From NCBI GenBank assembly GCA_030762895.1, contig CM061070.1, positions 78,107,804 through 78,171,803 of the forward strand: DNA of 64,000 bases, read 5' to 3'. This DNA comes from Sophora flavescens. Its lineage: Eukaryota; Streptophyta; Magnoliopsida; Fabales; Fabaceae. The translations under genes were made by a program, and so were the position numbers. Below are positions 1 to 10,503 of this stretch, piece after piece. How positions within the stretch are numbered: position 1 is the first letter of the stretch; each line of letters begins with the position of its first letter. Below the pieces are notes generated by a model. It worked only from the letters and a program-made list of their open reading frames with translations. It was not told the origin of the DNA and did no database searches.

Positions 1-3000
1 CAGCAAAATTTGAAGCATCACACATTAGTTCAAAAGGGAGTGTCCAGTCTGGGGGCTGGATGACAGGGGTAGAAGTCAATGCTTTTTTCAGATAGTCAAA
101 TGACTCCTTGCACTTTTCATCAAACTGGAACAGGGCATCATTCTTCAGCAGGTTTGACAATGGCAGTGCTATCTTGCTGAAGTCCTTTATAAAGCGCCTG
201 TAGAAACCTGCATGTCCAAGAAAAGAACGGATCTCGCGTACGCAAGATGGGTAAGGCAATGAAGAAATCACATTAATTTTTGCAGGATCTACAGAAATAC
301 CTTCTTTAGAAATTACATGACCCAAAACTATCCCCTGTTCTACCATAAAGTGACATTTCTCATAATTCAAAATCAAATCAGTCTCAATACATCTTTGTAG
401 AACTAGACTCAGACTATGCAGACATGCATCAAATGAGGAGCCATATACAGTAAAATCATCCATGAACACCTCTATGTAATTTTCAATAAATTCAGAGAAA
501 ATGCTAAGCATGCATCTTTGAAAGGTGCCAGGAGCATTACAAAGGCCAAATGGCATCCTCCTATAAGCAAACGTACCGAAGGGGCACGTGAAGGTGGTCT
601 TTTCCTGATCCTCAGGGGCAATATGAATATGGAAATACCCGGAAAAGCCATCTAGAAAACAATAATGAGATTGACCAGCCAGCCGATCTAACATCTGATC
701 TATAAACGGCAAAGGAAAGTGATCCTTTCTGGTGGCCTGGTTTAGCTTCCTATAGTCTATACAAACTCGCCAGCTATTCTGGACTCTAGTAGGCACAAGC
801 TCATTATTTTCATTCCTAACTACTGTTAGACCAGACTTCTTTGGTACAACTTGCACCGGACTTACCCAAGTACTATCAGAGATGGGGTATATAATACCTG
901 CCTGTAGAAGCTTAGTCACCTCTTTCTTCACCACATCCAAAATCAGTGGGTTAAGTCGCCTTTGGGCCTGTCTTACTGGTTTAGCTCCATCCTCCAATAA
1001 AATTCTGTGCATGCATCTGGAGGGGCTAATTCCTGGAATATCAGCTAAAGTCCACCCAATAGCCTTCTTGTGCTTCCTTAGAACTTCCAATAGTTTTGCT
1101 TCCTGATCAGAGTCGAGGCTGGAAGAGATGATGACTGGAAGTCTTTCATTTGTCTCTAGGTAAGCATACTTCAGGTTCTCTGGGAGTGGCTTGAGCTCTA
1201 AGGATGGTGGCTGCTCAATAGATGGTGCATTGGGAGTAGCCATGATGCCACAGACTTCTGCAGAACAGACAACTTCACTTTCACTATCACTATCACCCTG
1301 CAAAGTTGAATCCAGAAACTCAGAACAAACAGCACATGGGTTAGTGTCAGTACAGTTAGTACAAGTATATACATCATCAAAACCAGAAATAAAAGGAAAA
1401 TCTGAAACAAAGTCCTCATGAGTATCCTCAATAAGCTCAGAAAGCAACTCTAAGTGGAATACAGAGTGCTCCTCCACTGGGTGTTTCATAGCATCAAAGA
1501 TCTTGAATTTGGCCACAATACCACCAAACTCCATAGACATAGTCCCGTCATACACATCAATCTTAGTCTTGGATGTCATCATGATTGGTCTGCCCAAGAT
1601 TATTGGTGACCTACTGGAAGGTGTCTCTCCTGCCATGTCTAGGATGTAGAAATCCGCAGGGAAGATCAAATCATCAACTTGCACTAGCACATCCTCTACC
1701 ATTCCCATGGGTCGGGCACTGGTCCTGTTAGCTAACTGGATGGTAAGACCTGTGTACTGCAATGGCCCAAGATCAAGGTTGTTAAAGATGGAGGTAGGCA
1801 TGACATTGATTGATGCTCCCAAGTCCAACATGCAGTTCTCAAACTTCCTGTCCCCAATAGTGCATGGAATAGTGAAGGTGCCTGGATCCTTGCACTTCTG
1901 TGGTAGTGCTTGAGTAGGGGCTATAGAAGCAACTCTTTCTAGCTTAGACTGGATAAGCGCTGAGACATTCCTTCCCAAGTCAACTCTCTCATTATTCTTC
2001 ATCTTCCTCTTGTTGGTGCATAGGTCCTTCATAAATTTGGCATATTTGGGCACTTGCTTGATCACATCTAGGAGAGGAATATTTACAGCTACTTTTCTAA
2101 AAACATCAAGAATCTCCTTTTCCTTGTCTTCACCACCAACCTTCTTATTTTTCTGTAATCTGTGTGGGAATGGGATTGGTGGTCTGTACACTTTCTCAAC
2201 TTCAACTTCAACAATAGGCTCAGGAGGAACTTCAACAGTAGGCTCAGGAGTGACCTCAATAGTTTCTTCATCCTTTCCAGAAGTGGCCTCAACAACTTTT
2301 CCAGATCTCAGAGATATGGTACTCACATTAGGGTTGGAAGCATTGGGATTTATCACTGGTTGTGCCGGCAGCTGGTCTGTCCCTAGACCTTGCTGTATGC
2401 TATTCATGGATGTGGCCAGCTGTCCAATCTGTGTCCTCAAATCTTGAATGCTAGCATCTGTCCGCTGCTGAAACTGTATACTAGATGCAGCCATTTGCTT
2501 TACCAAGTCTTCTAATGAAGGTCCAGAAGGTGCAGAAGTGATCACTGGAGGAGGATTCTGAGGTGCCATCGGCTGTTGTTGGGATGAGTTCCCATACCGC
2601 AGATTAGGGTGATTCCTCCAACTGGGATGGTACCTATTGGTAGAGAGGTCTGGAGTGCTGTACCGATTCTGACTGTTTCCTTGATTATAGGGGTTTACTG
2701 CATAAGCTTGAGGTACTTCACTGACAAACTCTTCTCTCTGGATCGGGCATGGATCAAATGGGTGCTCAGGTGAATTGCACATGCTACATAACTTTGCAGG
2801 CTGAACCTTGTCTATTGCCAATTGCCTTACAAAGGAAGTCAGCTCATCCAATCTATTCTCAAGGGCGGCCTGGTTGGAAGATGAACTATGAATCTCATGC
2901 ATACCTCTTGTCTGAACTGAATTTCTTCTTGTAGAAAACTGCTGGGAATTCAATGACATATTCTCAATGAGTTGCTTGGCAGCAGCTGGGGTCTTATCAA

Positions 3001-3559
3001 CTAATGCTCCCCCACTAGCAGCATCAAAAAGATTCATAACCATCGGCAGCAATCCTGCATAAAAGAACTGGATCAGGAGTTGTTCAGAAATTTGATGCTG
3101 AGGGCAACTGGATACCAAATGCTTGAACCTTTCCCAGTATTCAGCTAGTGACTCATTCCCTTGCCTGATGCCACATATCTCTTTCCTTATTGAAGCAGCT
3201 CTTGAAGAAGGAAAATATCTTTCTAGGAACACCCTCTTCAAATCATTCCAAGTGGTGATGGAGTTGGGCTCAAGATACAATAGCCAATCCTTTGCAGCTC
3301 CCTGGAGTGAAAACGGAAAAGCCTTCAGCTTGATACTATCCTCAGTGACTCCCTCTGATCTCGAGGTTGTGGAGCATACAACTTGGAATTCCTTCAAGTG
3401 CTTGTGTGGATCCTCACCTGCAAGACCATTAAACTTGGGCAACAAGTGAATAAAACCAGATTTCAGTTCAAAAGGAGTGTCAGCACCAGGATATGAAATA
3501 CACAATCCATTATAGTTGACATCGGGCGCAAGTTGTCTTAATGTCCTCTGGTCTCCCAT
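1..3559 (-). CDS. Athila gag-pol polyprotein, unbroken reading frame, 3' end outside window
   Basis: I read this frame triplet by triplet from about 3694 to position 2 and found no stop, so at least 1,186 codons are open. The first ATG is at 3559 (MGDQRTLRQL). Gag core lies at about residues 1-230. A classical CX2CX4HX4C zinc knuckle is near residue 256 (CSMCNSPEHPFDPC). The protease has D-L-G in place of D-T/S-G near residue 578 (MLDLGASINVM). The RT spans about residues 900-1100 with the FMDDF catalytic motif at 455-465, and RNase H begins at the left edge (CDASN). The frame stays open upstream of the ATG and contains a gag-like DPEIERTLHTLRRE stretch, so translation may start before the first AUG. 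Integrase and any env-like ORF are out of view. Confidence 0.9.
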   Translation of the reverse strand, partial: MGDQRTLRQLAPDVNYNGLCISYPGADTPFELKSGFIHLLPKFNGLAGEDPHKHLKEFQVVCSTTSRSEGVTEDSIKLKAFPFSLQGAAKDWLLYLEPNSITTWNDLKRVFLERYFPSSRAASIRKEICGIRQGNESLAEYWERFKHLVSSCPQHQISEQLLIQFFYAGLLPMVMNLFDAASGGALVDKTPAAAKQLIENMSLNSQQFSTRRNSVQTRGMHEIHSSSSNQAALENRLDELTSFVRQLAIDKVQPAKLCSMCNSPEHPFDPCPIQREEFVSEVPQAYAVNPYNQGNSQNRYSTPDLSTNRYHPSWRNHPNLRYGNSSQQQPMAPQNPPPVITSAPSGPSLEDLVKQMAASSIQFQQRTDASIQDLRTQIGQLATSMNSIQQGLGTDQLPAQPVINPNASNPNVSTISLRSGKVVEATSGKDEETIEVTPEPTVEVPPEPIVEVEVEKVYRPPIPFPHRLQKNKKVGGEDKEKEILDVFRKVAVNIPLLDVIKQVPKYAKFMKDLCTNKRKMKNNERVDLGRNVSALIQSKLERVASIAPTQALPQKCKDPGTFTIPCTIGDRKFENCMLDLGASINVMPTSIFNNLDLGPLQYTGLTIQLANRTSARPMGMVEDVLVQVDDLIFPADFYILDMAGETPSSRSPIILGRPIMMTSKTKIDVYDGTMSMEFGGIVAKFKIFDAMKHPVEEHSVFHLELLSELIEDTHEDFVSDFPFISGFDDVYTCTNCTDTNPCAVCSEFLDSTLQGDSDSESEVVCSAEVCGIMATPNAPSIEQPPSLELKPLPENLKYAYLETNERLPVIISSSLDSDQEAKLLEVLRKHKKAIGWTLADIPGISPSRCMHRILLEDGAKPVRQAQRRLNPLILDVVKKEVTKLLQAGIIYPISDSTWVSPVQVVPKKSGLTVVRNENNELVPTRVQNSWRVCIDYRKLNQATRKDHFPLPFIDQMLDRLAGQSHYCFLDGFSGYFHIHIAPEDQEKTTFTCPFGTFAYRRMPFGLCNAPGTFQRCMLSIFSEFIENYIEVFMDDFTVYGSSFDACLHSLSLVLQRCIETDLILNYEKCHFMVEQGIVLGHVISKEGISVDPAKINVISSLPYPSCVREIRSFLGHAGFYRRFIKDFSKIALPLSNLLKNDALFQFDEKCKESFDYLKKALTSTPVIQPPDWTLPFELMCDASNFA

Positions 3560-3770
3560 GTTTTCAAAAACAGTTTTGAAATTGGAATCACTACTAGTGC
3601 TAGCCCGAAATTCCCTACGAAGTGTGTGCAGTGTTCTTTCAATTTCCGGGTCAAAATCACACAGTTCAGTGCAATTCGACCTAGTAGCCAGACCAATTCA
3701 AAACAAAACAGAAAAATAAAAGAAAGAAAAGAAAATAAAATAAAAAAATGCGAAAAATAACAACTCAGAG

Positions 3771-3788
3771 TCCCCGGCAACGGCGCCA
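3771..3788 (-). other. Primer binding site, tRNA-Asp type
   Basis: The minus strand reads TGGCGCCGTTGCCGGGGA, complementary to the 3' end of tRNA-Asp. It lies 5 bases inside the LTR end. This primer is usual for Athila elements, and the same site with changes occurs in D and E. Confidence 0.9.
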
Positions 3789-3912
3789 ATTTTTGGTCGC
3801 GCTGTCGCTCACGCACCAAAAAGGACGAGCGGGTTTAAAACTGTAGTTTAGGGCGACAACTCGGATGTCGTCTCTCAAGGACTCTGAAAGTGTTATCTTT
3901 CACAAAAATCAG

Positions 3913-3940
3913 TTTTTTTTTTTTTTGGGGGGGGGGGGGG
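3913..3940. repeat. T14-G14 homopolymer block
   Basis: Fourteen T are followed by fourteen G within the LTR, shortly before its 3' end on the minus strand. It may be real or a run-length/assembly artefact; neither D nor E has it. Confidence 0.9.
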
Positions 3941-4489
3941 CCGCTGGTTTGGATGCAAATAAGTAACAAGCAAAACAGAGCAATTAAAAACAGGGCAGTT
4001 TAAAGAGATTATCAATTAGCAAACAACGATTAATCTACTGTCCTCGAATTCTCCACTATCCTTGGTTCTTGTAATCCCAAGCCCTAAGCAGATTTAGTCC
4101 CCTTTCAGTTATAGCAACAACTAACAACGTAATCGCTACTACGGATGTAGGTTCCTATTCCCGAAATAACATACGGGGTTAAGCTCTCATGAACAAACGA
4201 ACATGAATGAACGCACGCGAAATAACAAACGCGATTTAGTATAGAAACATAACATCACTGAAACGAATCAATACAACACTACACACTCCTGAAATAACAA
4301 ATAGAAATGTATAATGTAGTATTGAAAAGGGAAAAGCAAGTAAAATAGGGATTACAAAACCTCAAGTATATGGAATTCTCATACAGTAGACTAATCTAAG
4401 AATTTAGTTCTCCATAACAATGACGAAATACACAAAAAAATATAAAAAACTATGGAGAAGCAAAAGTCTTTACAATCTGTTCAGAACAG

Positions 4490-4885
4490 CCTTTTATACA
4501 AATTCTGAATTCAGCTAGCTCGCGAGGCGAGCACACATTCGCGAGGCGAGCACACATTCGCGAGGCGAATTTCATTAAGAGTCAGCAACCTTTGGCATTC
4601 TCGCGAGGCGAAGTACTTGCTCGCGAGGCGAGGATCTGAAGAGTCTTCTCCTTACGCCCGTTATGGCCATCAGGACCTAATCGTGATGCTTTCTGACTTC
4701 CAGGCTCGCGGGGCGAAAGGTGGATTCGCGAGGCGACCCAGAGAGCTTGCATATTTCTTGTAACAGTCATCCTTCGGGGTCGCGAGGTGATAAGGGTAGT
4801 CGCGGGGCGAACCAGAGAGCATGAAATTTTCACTGTTCTGCTGGCTTTCAGGTTCGCGAGGCGAAGAAGAAGCTCGCGGGACGAA
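4490..4885 (-). promoter_or_regulatory. LTR promoter: array of CTCGCGAGGCGA units upstream of a TATA box
   Basis: Eleven copies or near copies of CTCGCGAGGCGA (an inverted repeat CTCGC-N3-GCGAG) lie between about 4515 and 4885, unevenly spaced. On the minus strand they end about 17 bp before TATAAAAGG at 4498-4490. This is the expected order of U3 enhancer then core promoter. That the array acts as an enhancer is inference. Confidence 0.65.
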
Positions 4886-5205
4886 TCCGCTGTTCTTTAT
4901 TCTCTCAACTTCTACTTAACCTGAAAACAAGGAAATAACCATAAGTGTATTATTTTGACTCAAAACTAGCTAAATTAACCTAAAACTACTTTAGAGACTC
5001 AAAACCTTGCTTGAGGACAATCTAATCTAATTCGGGTGAAAATAAGATATAATTTGCACAAAACCCTGGTCATACTAGCCATAAAACTAGATGAGCCAGA
5101 GGCTTATCACTAGACCTTCAGGTAAATTTTTGAAGACAGTAATTGAAAATGAATTTGGGGTTTTGTTTTTTCTATTGCCTGAATATTTGGGATTCTTTCT
5201 TACAG

Positions 5206-5440
5206 GAACTGGAAGACAAGAAATGGATTTTAGAGATTCGAGTTCTGAAAATAAGAGTGCCTTTCCTATGGGTAAGCAGAATAGGAACATGGAATTCAAA
5301 GATGCTGCCTCTGCTTAAGAGGCTGCTGCAGAATCTGAAGAACTTGCAAGCATGGCTGCAAGAGCGGCTGCTGAACTTTCAAACCGAGAGAACATGACAA
5401 GGCAGTACTCAAGTGGGTCACATAGTTCTTCTGGCAACTT
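5206..5440 (+). pseudogene. Exon fragment of an IST1-like gene with a premature stop
   Basis: An intron-like T-rich stretch ending in ACAG precedes an open stretch translating as ...NMEFKDAASA, a stop (TAA at 5316-5318), then EAAAESEELASMAARAAAEL and SSGSHSSSG. The alanine-rich E-S-x-x-A-S-M-A-A-R-A-A-A-E-L stretch is what I recall from the C-terminal half of plant IST1-like proteins, which work with ESCRT-III in endosomal sorting. The stop is one base from a GAA codon, so a G-to-T change is the simplest cause. The adjoining Athila LTR ends at 5109. The 5110-5205 stretch looks like intron. I recognise nothing in 5441-5694. Family assignment is from memory and was not searched. Confidence 0.6.
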
Positions 5441-5694
5441 TTTTTTTTGTTTGGTTCATTACATGACCTTCACAGTTCATAGTGGCTTGATCTTCTGATA
5501 GTTTTTAAGTCATGACTTTTGGATTGCATGCAGCAATTGGTATTTGATTTTTAGAAGTTGTATGGTACCAAGGCTGTATTTTGTAACAATAGTCAAATTC
5601 ATGATTTTGTGATTGAATGTGAAACTGAAAATGTTAGTGATCGGTGCCATATAATTCGCATAGATAGTGAAACTGTAATGTAAGTGAAGTGATC

Positions 5695-6030
5695 TGTCAC
5701 GGCCGTGATGGGCATCACGGCCTGGCCGTGACAGCTTCTGCCTTGAATGTTGCTTCACTAAATGGTCTGTCACGGCCGTGATGGGTATCACGACCTGACC
5801 GTGATAGATTTTGCCTAGAAGGGATCTGGCTCAGTTGACATGTCACGGCCGTGATGGGAATCACGGCCTAGCCGTGACAGCTTCTACCTTGAACACTTCA
5901 CTAAACGGTATGTCACGGCCGTGATGGGTGTCACGGCCTGGCCGTGACAGATTCTGCCTAGAAGGGGTCTGGCTCAGTTGACATGTCACGGCCGTGACAG
6001 CTTCTGCCTTGAACGCTTCACTAAATGGTC
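5695..6030. repeat. Tandem array of palindromic CACGGCCGTG units
   Basis: Five units begin with TGTCACGGCCGTGA at 5695, 5768, 5841, 5911 and 5984. Alternate units have different spacers (one with CTTCTGCCTTGAA...CACTAAA, one with CCTAGAAGGG...CTCAGTTGACA), so the true period is a dimer of about 145 bp. Most units hold two inverted half-sites, TCACGGCC and GGCCGTGA. The last unit is shortened and runs into the CACTA subterminal region. Confidence 0.85.
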
Positions 6031-6345
6031 TGTCTGAAATCCGTCCGAACAATAACCAACAAAATCACAACATCCGTCCCAAATCCGTTGGAAAACAAAA
6101 ATAAATCTGTCCGAAATCCGTCCGAACAATAACCAAAATCCGGATTTGCACGTTGTCCATATTCCGTTTGCAATCCGTCTGTAAATATTTTTGGACAGAA
6201 TTTGGGACGGATTTTATAATTTCCCACGAGGCTTTTTTAGACGGGTGCCATTCCGTCCGAAATGAATTATCCGTCCGAAATTTGTCCAATTTTCGTCCGA
6301 AATCCGTCTGTAAATCTATCCGAAAAAGATGGATTTCTAGTAGTG
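6031..6345 (+). mobile_element. Right end of a CACTA transposon (truncated)
   Basis: Repeats of TCCGTCCGAAAT and variants lead up to a terminus ATTTCTAGTAGTG at 6333-6345, the reverse complement of CACTACTAGAAAT. The same subterminal motif and terminus belong to the complete CACTA element at 18883-22785. No matching CACTACTAG left end occurs between 5110 and 6030, so this copy is truncated or its left part was replaced. Confidence 0.65.
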
Positions 6346-8864
6346 GGAAATTTCCCACGGACTACTCCCTGGGAAACGTTTCCCACGAAAAAATCCCTGG
6401 GAAACGTTTCCCACGGAATTTTCCCTGGGAAACATTTCCCAGGGTTTTAACCTTGGGAAACCTATGTATTTTTTTTTAATTAAAAACTTTAATTTATAGC
6501 TTAATAAGTCAATTATTTATTATTAGACTAGATAAATAAAAAATTATTTTTTTATATGAATACATCAACAAAGAAATTAACATCATAATTCAAACCAATT
6601 AAGTAATTACACCAGTGCCCACACAACAAAGCCTAGCAGCCCCTAATCATAAATCAGCCATGCAAAAGAGAGAATTGGGGGCTAAATCAATACCCACTTC
6701 AGCAGCAAAAGTAGACTAGTAAAAAAAAGGTAGCGTGTGATTTAAATCATGACATCTTCAATTCATGGTGTTGTAAAACAAAATTTGCTGTGATTTAATT
6801 TAGATTCATCTCAAAATATAATTTAGAATCATCACAAAACAAGAGTGAAGAAGACCCTTCCTATTCTCAATCATTTTCATCATACAAAAAATGATTAAAT
6901 CATGGCATCTTCAATTCATGCGACAATCATTTAGACTTAATCATGGCTCTGGCATGGTCACTCACACAACCTTCAAATAACAAATTAAAAAAACATAAAA
7001 CAAAATATTGAGGCACATCTTCATTAACCCACCAAATCCTAACTCGTGATCTTCCACAATTCTTATTTTGAGTACAAAACACAACACCATGATTTAAATC
7101 ATGGCATCTTTGAGTGAATCTAAATTAAATCATGGCATCTTCAATTCATGTTGTTGTATGGTATCTTTGAGTGAATCTAAACTAAATCATGGCATCTTAA
7201 ATTAATCAGCATCTTTGAGTGAATCTATTGATTGAAGTCATGTTGTGAGGAATATCACAAGCTAGCTAGCCTAGCTAGACAATACCTGGAAGAAAAAAAA
7301 TCAAAAAAGGCTATTCTAGTCTACTGTACCTTATTACCTATTTTTAATTTGTTGACAAATGTAACATTGTTTCCACGAATTGTGTCTTGACTCTGAACGA
7401 AAATGAAAGTTAACCATAAACAAGGTAAGTTTTACTTGGTTTTTTTAGATCCATCTCAAAATTTGTTTTGTGATGAATCTAAATTATATTTTGAGATGAA
7501 AGCATAGCAAAGCAAATGCTTATTATTGAAACATAGTTAACCAAAGAGACTCAATCCATTCAACACATATGATCCCAACACCAACACAATCCTTAATGAA
7601 ACCCATCCCTGATTCGCAACAAAGACTACAATCAAGACAATTGTGTATATAAATCTTCCACAAATTGCTTAATCCCGCAAAAATATTGAAAAATAGCAAG
7701 AGATTTTTATCTGCATCCTCAACTACAAAAGCTCAAGCAATCATGAAAGTTAATTAAATAACAGAATCATTCAAGCTTTTTTCTCCAACCTCAATTAAGC
7801 AAACACTAATTTTCAAAAATAATAATAATAATAAAATAAAATTGCAATAAGAAATCTCATCTCAGAGGAGAAAAACTATCAAAATCAATGCAAAATACTC
7901 AACACATTAGAAGAATCAAAATTCACTCCTTAGAATCAAAATTTTAGCATAGGGTTCAAAGGGACACTGACAGTAACATAGGGTTCAAAGGGAAACTCAA
8001 TAGAAGTTCTAACCTGAGGTGTGTGGCCAGTGGGAATAGGTATTGCAGCCGCTGGCAGTGGCTCTGCACGGTGGCCGGAGATGATCATGAGAGAGGAGAA
8101 ATATAGAAAGAGGGAAAGAGAGAAATAGGAGAAGATAGAAACTCAAAAAATGTAGGTTCATAATGAAATGAAATCTTTGGAGACAGTAAGATACCTGAAG
8201 AGGGAGAAGAAGTCAATGGCGGTGAAGAGAAAATTGGAGGTCTTCACGATGAGGTTGGTGCGGAGAGACAAAAGCTCGTGGAACGGCAGAAGAATAAAGG
8301 TCATGGACGGAACAACGAGTTGGAGTGAAGGTCGTGGAAGCGTGGCACTGGACCAGGAGGAGGATGACAGACCGAAGGAGGTTAGGGCAGCGCCGTTCGC
8401 ATACAGAGAGTGAAGGAGATGCATGGAGGATCGTGTGTACAGGGAGTGAAGGAAGGTGGGGGTTTCTATTTCCATATTTCCCACGGCTGTATCCGTGGAA
8501 AACGGTGCCTACCGTTGAGACGGCCACAACCCTGGGAAACGGCACCTCATGTAACATATTTCCCACAGATTGGCCCGTGGGAAACGGTGCCTCAAGTCAC
8601 GTTATTTTCTTGCGGCCTAAACAGTGTGAAATGGAAATCTTTTCCCAGGGTCTAACCCGTGGGAAACAGCTAAATCACATACCCACGGCCCAATCCGTGG
8701 GAAAACAAGCGGGAGTAATTGGCGCCTCTGTTACCCAAGGCCTAACTCGTGGGAACCATAGCGAGAACTTTCCCAAGGGTTTAACCGTGGGAAACGTCAA
8801 AATTTCCTAGGGATTTTTTACCCTGGGTAATATGCCCTGGGAAATAGTTTAAATTCTTATAGTG
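6346..8864. mobile_element. CACTA-like element with GGGAAACGTTTCCC subterminal repeats
   Basis: Both ends carry repeats of CCCTGGGAAACGTTTCCCACGG type (about 6346-6462 and 8467-8850). The right end reads ATTCTTATAGTG, a CACTA-like terminus (CACTATAAGAAT on the other strand). A matching left terminus was not found; the left edge abuts the previous CACTA end. The A/T-rich interior holds several copies of AAATCATGGCATCTTCAATT (about 6735, 6895, 7095, 7125, 7180) and an inverted pair near 6790-6840 and 7445-7500. I recognise no transposase; short open frames at 8158-8810 overlap the subterminal repeats and look like chance. Confidence 0.5.
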
Positions 8865-10027
8865 GTCCCTGAACTATTTATAAATTTTCAATTAGGTCCC
8901 TAAGCTAAAAAGATTTCTTATTAGGTCCCTTAACTTATATAAATTTTCAATTGGGTCCCTGAACTAAAATTTTTATAATTGGGTCTCTGGACTTATATAA
9001 AATTTTCAATTAGATTCCTAAAGTAAAAATGTGAATATATAAAATAAAAAATAATAAAATGATAAAATTTAAAAAATAATATTGTTTGACATAATAATAA
9101 AATGAAAAAAGATGAATATGAAAGAAAAAACTCACTATTTAAAATTTTAAAAAAATAAAACTTAGTGAGAAAAATTATTGTTTAGAATAATAATTAAATA
9201 AAAATAAATAAATTTGAGTGACAAAATTTAGTTCTAGAAATGATAATAACAAAATATTGAAATATGAAATTGTGCTAGAAAATTCATGTTTTATAACAAA
9301 ATATTAAGTTATTAAACTAAGTCAAATATTTAATATTTGAAAAAACAATAAAATAATAACAATAGACATAGCAAGCAAAAATATTATTTAAGAAATATTA
9401 AAATAATTTAATAAAAAACCTCAATTAAAATATAAAATAACATAACAAATAATAAAATAAATTAAGTAACTCAAAATAAAATTGACAATCAAACTAAGAT
9501 ATGATATTTATTTAAATAGATTCTTTATTTTACTTATTATTTCAAACAATAACTTTTTTGTTAATTGAGATTTATTTTATTTTATTTATATTTTTTTGAT
9601 TGATATTTATCAGTTTAGTCTCTTAATATTTTGTTATAAAACATGGATTTTCTAACACAATTTCATATTTCAGTATTTTTATTATCATTTCAATAACTAA
9701 ATTTTGTCTCTCAAATTTATCTATTTTTATTTAATTATTATGCTAAACAATAAATTTTCTCACTAATTTTTATTTTTATTTTATTATTATTATTATTTTA
9801 AATAGTGAGTTTTTTCCTCTCATATTCATCTTTTCTCATTTTATTATTATGTCAAACAATTGTTTTTCCCTAAATTTCATCATTTATCATGTTATTACTT
9901 TTTATTTTATATAGTCACATTTTTTATTTTAAGGACCTAATTGAAAATTTTATATAAGTTCAGGGATCTTGTTAAAAAAAATTTAGTCCAGGGACCTAAT
10001 TGAAAATTTTCAAATAATTCAGGAACC
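8865..10027. mobile_element. Foldback element, 1.16 kb inverted repeat
   Basis: The left arm starts GGTCCCTGAACTATTTATAA and the right arm ends with its near complement, TTATTT-spaced and finishing AGGAACC at 10027. The match continues inward through repeated AATTTTCAATTAGGTCCCT units, the TGTTTGACATAATAATAAAAT block (left about 9085, right about 9850), the CTAGAAAATTCATGTTTTAT block (about 9275 and 9640) and on to an A/T-rich centre near 9450. Arms are about 550 bp each. No coding frame is present. The superfamily is unclear and no duplication was recognised. Confidence 0.8.
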
Positions 10028-10503
10028 AACTCAATAATTAAACCAAATTTTAAACAATCAACAAACTACACAAGTTTATGCACAAACATGGATACCTCAA
10101 ATTTGATCAAATTAAAAAATTGCATTCACAACAGAAAGAAAAAAATAATCCCAAAACCCTATATTCAGAGAGTAATCCTAAAAGGCAATCACATTTAGAA
10201 ATCACATTCGTAATAAAAAAACACATTAAGAAAAAGAGAATAAGAAAGGTTATATGTGGGGAGTGAGTGATTCTAGAAGTAGGAGAACGGTGGGAGCAGC
10301 GCAACACTCAAAGTGTCAAGTCAAAAGTCTGTCAATTTCTCAATTCACTCCGTTCTAATAACCACCGCAACATAAATACAAATGAAGTAAACTTTTGATT
10401 TCCAAATTCTTTATACATGAAACTAAATTTTATATACCGACGACTTCACTAGTAGGTAAAGGAACCTTCCAATGCATCCAATAGTCACTTACTGACGGCA
10501 TGA
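10028..10503. other. Left flank of element A, probably interior of an older CACTA element
   Basis: I recognise no gene here. The last 70 bases (TACCGACGAC...ACTGACGGCATGA) resemble the CCGAC-rich sequence right of element A at 24824-25198. If A is removed, the two sides join at CATG(A/G), which fits one original CACTA subterminal region. The left terminus of that older element was not found. Confidence 0.4.

Larger units (their letters stand above)
1..5109 (-). mobile_element. Athila-type Ty3/gypsy retrotransposon, 5' half (continues beyond left edge)
   Basis: The order on the minus strand is LTR (5109-3794), tRNA-Asp primer site, then gag-protease-RT running off position 1. The D-L-G protease site, the Asp primer and the gag zinc knuckle are those of the Athila lineage. 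The target-site duplication cannot be tested because the other end lies outside the window. The LTR end at 5109 directly abuts the IST1-like host sequence, so the insertion probably split that gene. LTR start, primer site and LTR arrays match elements D and E, making this the best candidate for their autonomous partner. Confidence 0.9.
3794..5109 (-). repeat. 5' LTR of the Athila element
   Basis: On the minus strand the LTR begins TGATAAGCCTCTGGC at 5109 and ends in CA at 3794, 1,316 bp long. Its first 100 bases closely resemble the LTR starts of D and E. It carries an array of CTCGCGAGGCGA units followed by a TATA box. No second copy is in the window, so the ends rest on the primer site and on comparison with D and E. 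Confidence 0.85.

Noticed and set aside
1198..1431. Frames on both strands inside the Athila region (for example 882-1106, 1191-1421, 2010-2447, 3123-3449)
   Set aside because: They are out-of-frame shadows of the continuous minus-strand gag-pol frame, which has the recognised domains.
10078..10307. Short lysine-rich frame and its antisense partner left of element A
   Set aside because: A/T-rich low-complexity sequence with no motif; more likely transposon interior.
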